Source: Thermomicrobiales bacterium
GTDB lineage: Bacteria > Chloroflexota > Chloroflexia > Thermomicrobiales > UBA6265
NCBI GenBank assembly: GCA_030446955.1
Contig: JAUJMG010000015.1
Coordinates: 1 to 24,802, forward strand
Length of the DNA stretch: 24,802 nt
Direction: 5' to 3'
The translations under genes were made by a program, and so were the position numbers. The notes under the pieces are model-generated. The model had not been told where the DNA came from, searched no databases, and saw only the letters and a program-made list of their open reading frames with translations. Positions 24,171 to 24,802 of this stretch are shown here, one piece after another. The first letter of the stretch is position 1. The number at the start of each line of letters is the position of its first letter.

Positions 24171-24802
24171 AGCCGGGAGAGGCTCGAGCAGCCCAGCGAA
24201 GGCGCGTGCGGCCTCCGCCTGCATGCCTGGCAGCACGTGTTGGTAGGTCGCCATGGTGAAACCCGGCGTCGAATGCCCGAGGCGTTCACTGACCACCTTG
24301 ATGGGAACGCCGGCTTTCAACAGCAAGGTGGCATGGGTGTGGCGCAGGTCGTGCAGGCGGATCCGAGGTAACCCGGATCTGGCAACGAGCTTGTTGAACA
24401 TGTCGGAGAGCACCTGGGGGTGGGTGGGGGAGCCGTCGGGTCGGGCGAAGACGTAGGCGTCGGCGTCTTCAGGATTGAACCGTTCGTCTTCGGCCTGACG
24501 CCGGCGTCGCCAGTCCGCCAGCACGGCGACGGTACGGTCGTCCAGGTCGATTGAGCGGCGAGCGGTACGGGTCTTGCCCCGGGTCTCGTGCAGCTGGTAG
24601 CCGACCGAGACGAGCGATCGGTCGACGGAGAGTCGTCCGGCTTCCAGGTCGACCTCGCCCCAGCGCAGGCCGAGCAGCTCGCCTCGGCGCATGCCCGTGT
24701 GGGCCGCCAGCCACAACGCGGCGTGGAAGCGGCTGTCGGCGATGCTGTCGAGAAATGCCCGTAGTTGCTGGGCATTCCACGCACGTGAGGCGGCGCTGGC
24801 CA
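24159..24802 (-). CDS. Tyrosine integrase of the next tandem element (partial, 5' end outside window)
   Basis: The catalytic half of a tyrosine recombinase; the N-terminal part lies beyond the right edge. It reads AWNAQQLRAFLDSIADSRFH, then HTGMRRGELLGLRW (first Arg), KTRTARRSIDLDD, LHDLRHTHATLLL (H-x-x-R), LGHSTPGF and ATYQHVLPGM (nucleophile Tyr). It is clearly related to the left integrase but differs at many positions. It occupies the same place and orientation relative to its att copy, with the stop about 70 bp from attR. It therefore belongs to a second island inserted at the same tRNA. Confidence 0.93.
   Translation of the reverse strand, partial: ASAASRAWNAQQLRAFLDSIADSRFHAALWLAAHTGMRRGELLGLRWGEVDLEAGRLSVDRSLVSVGYQLHETRGKTRTARRSIDLDDRTVAVLADWRRRRQAEDERFNPEDADAYVFARPDGSPTHPQVLSDMFNKLVARSGLPRIRLHDLRHTHATLLLKAGVPIKVVSERLGHSTPGFTMATYQHVLPGMQAEAARAFAGLLEPLPASTR

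Overview
The window is high-G+C DNA with frequent GTG and possible TTG starts, tight ATGA/GTGA gene overlaps and many actinobacterial protein families. It most likely comes from an actinobacterium; an environmental lineage such as Acidimicrobiia is only a guess. Nearly all of it is one genomic island. It starts in the 3' half of an initiator tRNA-fMet gene (1-54) and ends at a perfect 43-bp copy of that tRNA's 3' end (10-52 = 24047-24089). A tyrosine integrase sits just inside the left copy. A second, related integrase sits just beyond the right copy, so at least two islands are stacked in tandem at this tRNA. I see no relaxase, conjugation, replication or phage structural genes.

Left third (1.4-7.2 kb, minus strand): a four-gene operon encodes an animal-type haem peroxidase, a small ferredoxin-like protein, a DyP peroxidase and a multi-pass membrane patatin-like lipase. 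This looks like a lipid-release plus lipid-oxidation set. Next to it (7.5-9.2 kb) a TetR regulator is divergent from a translationally coupled pair, a 52-aa protein and a frameshifted membrane protein, with a perfect inverted repeat between them. After a degraded stretch comes a large GMC oxidoreductase carrying a C-terminal DUF1080 (3-keto-disaccharide hydrolase-like) domain (10.1-12.5 kb).

Centre (12.8-14.1 kb, minus strand): the most striking locus. A 121-aa precursor peptide carries six TTxxxxEE repeats arranged as three pairs, followed 26 nt later by a RimK-type ATP-grasp ligase. This is the signature of a group 2 (plesiocin-like) graspetide, a peptide cross-linked by side-chain esters.

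Right half (14.3-20.4 kb): a scrapyard of truncated or frameshifted genes (IS21-type transposase, Kup potassium transporter, phospholipase D-like protein, AMP-forming acyl-CoA synthetase). Between them lie an intact endonuclease/exonuclease/phosphatase protein and a pair of membrane-anchored proteins of unknown function. At the right end (20.7-23.5 kb) are a small unknown gene and a three-gene operon: a TIM-barrel-like protein with a Cys/His cluster, an Xre/MbcA/ParS antitoxin and a RES-domain toxin. The toxin frame is broken in a six-C run. The toxin-antitoxin module may stabilise the island.
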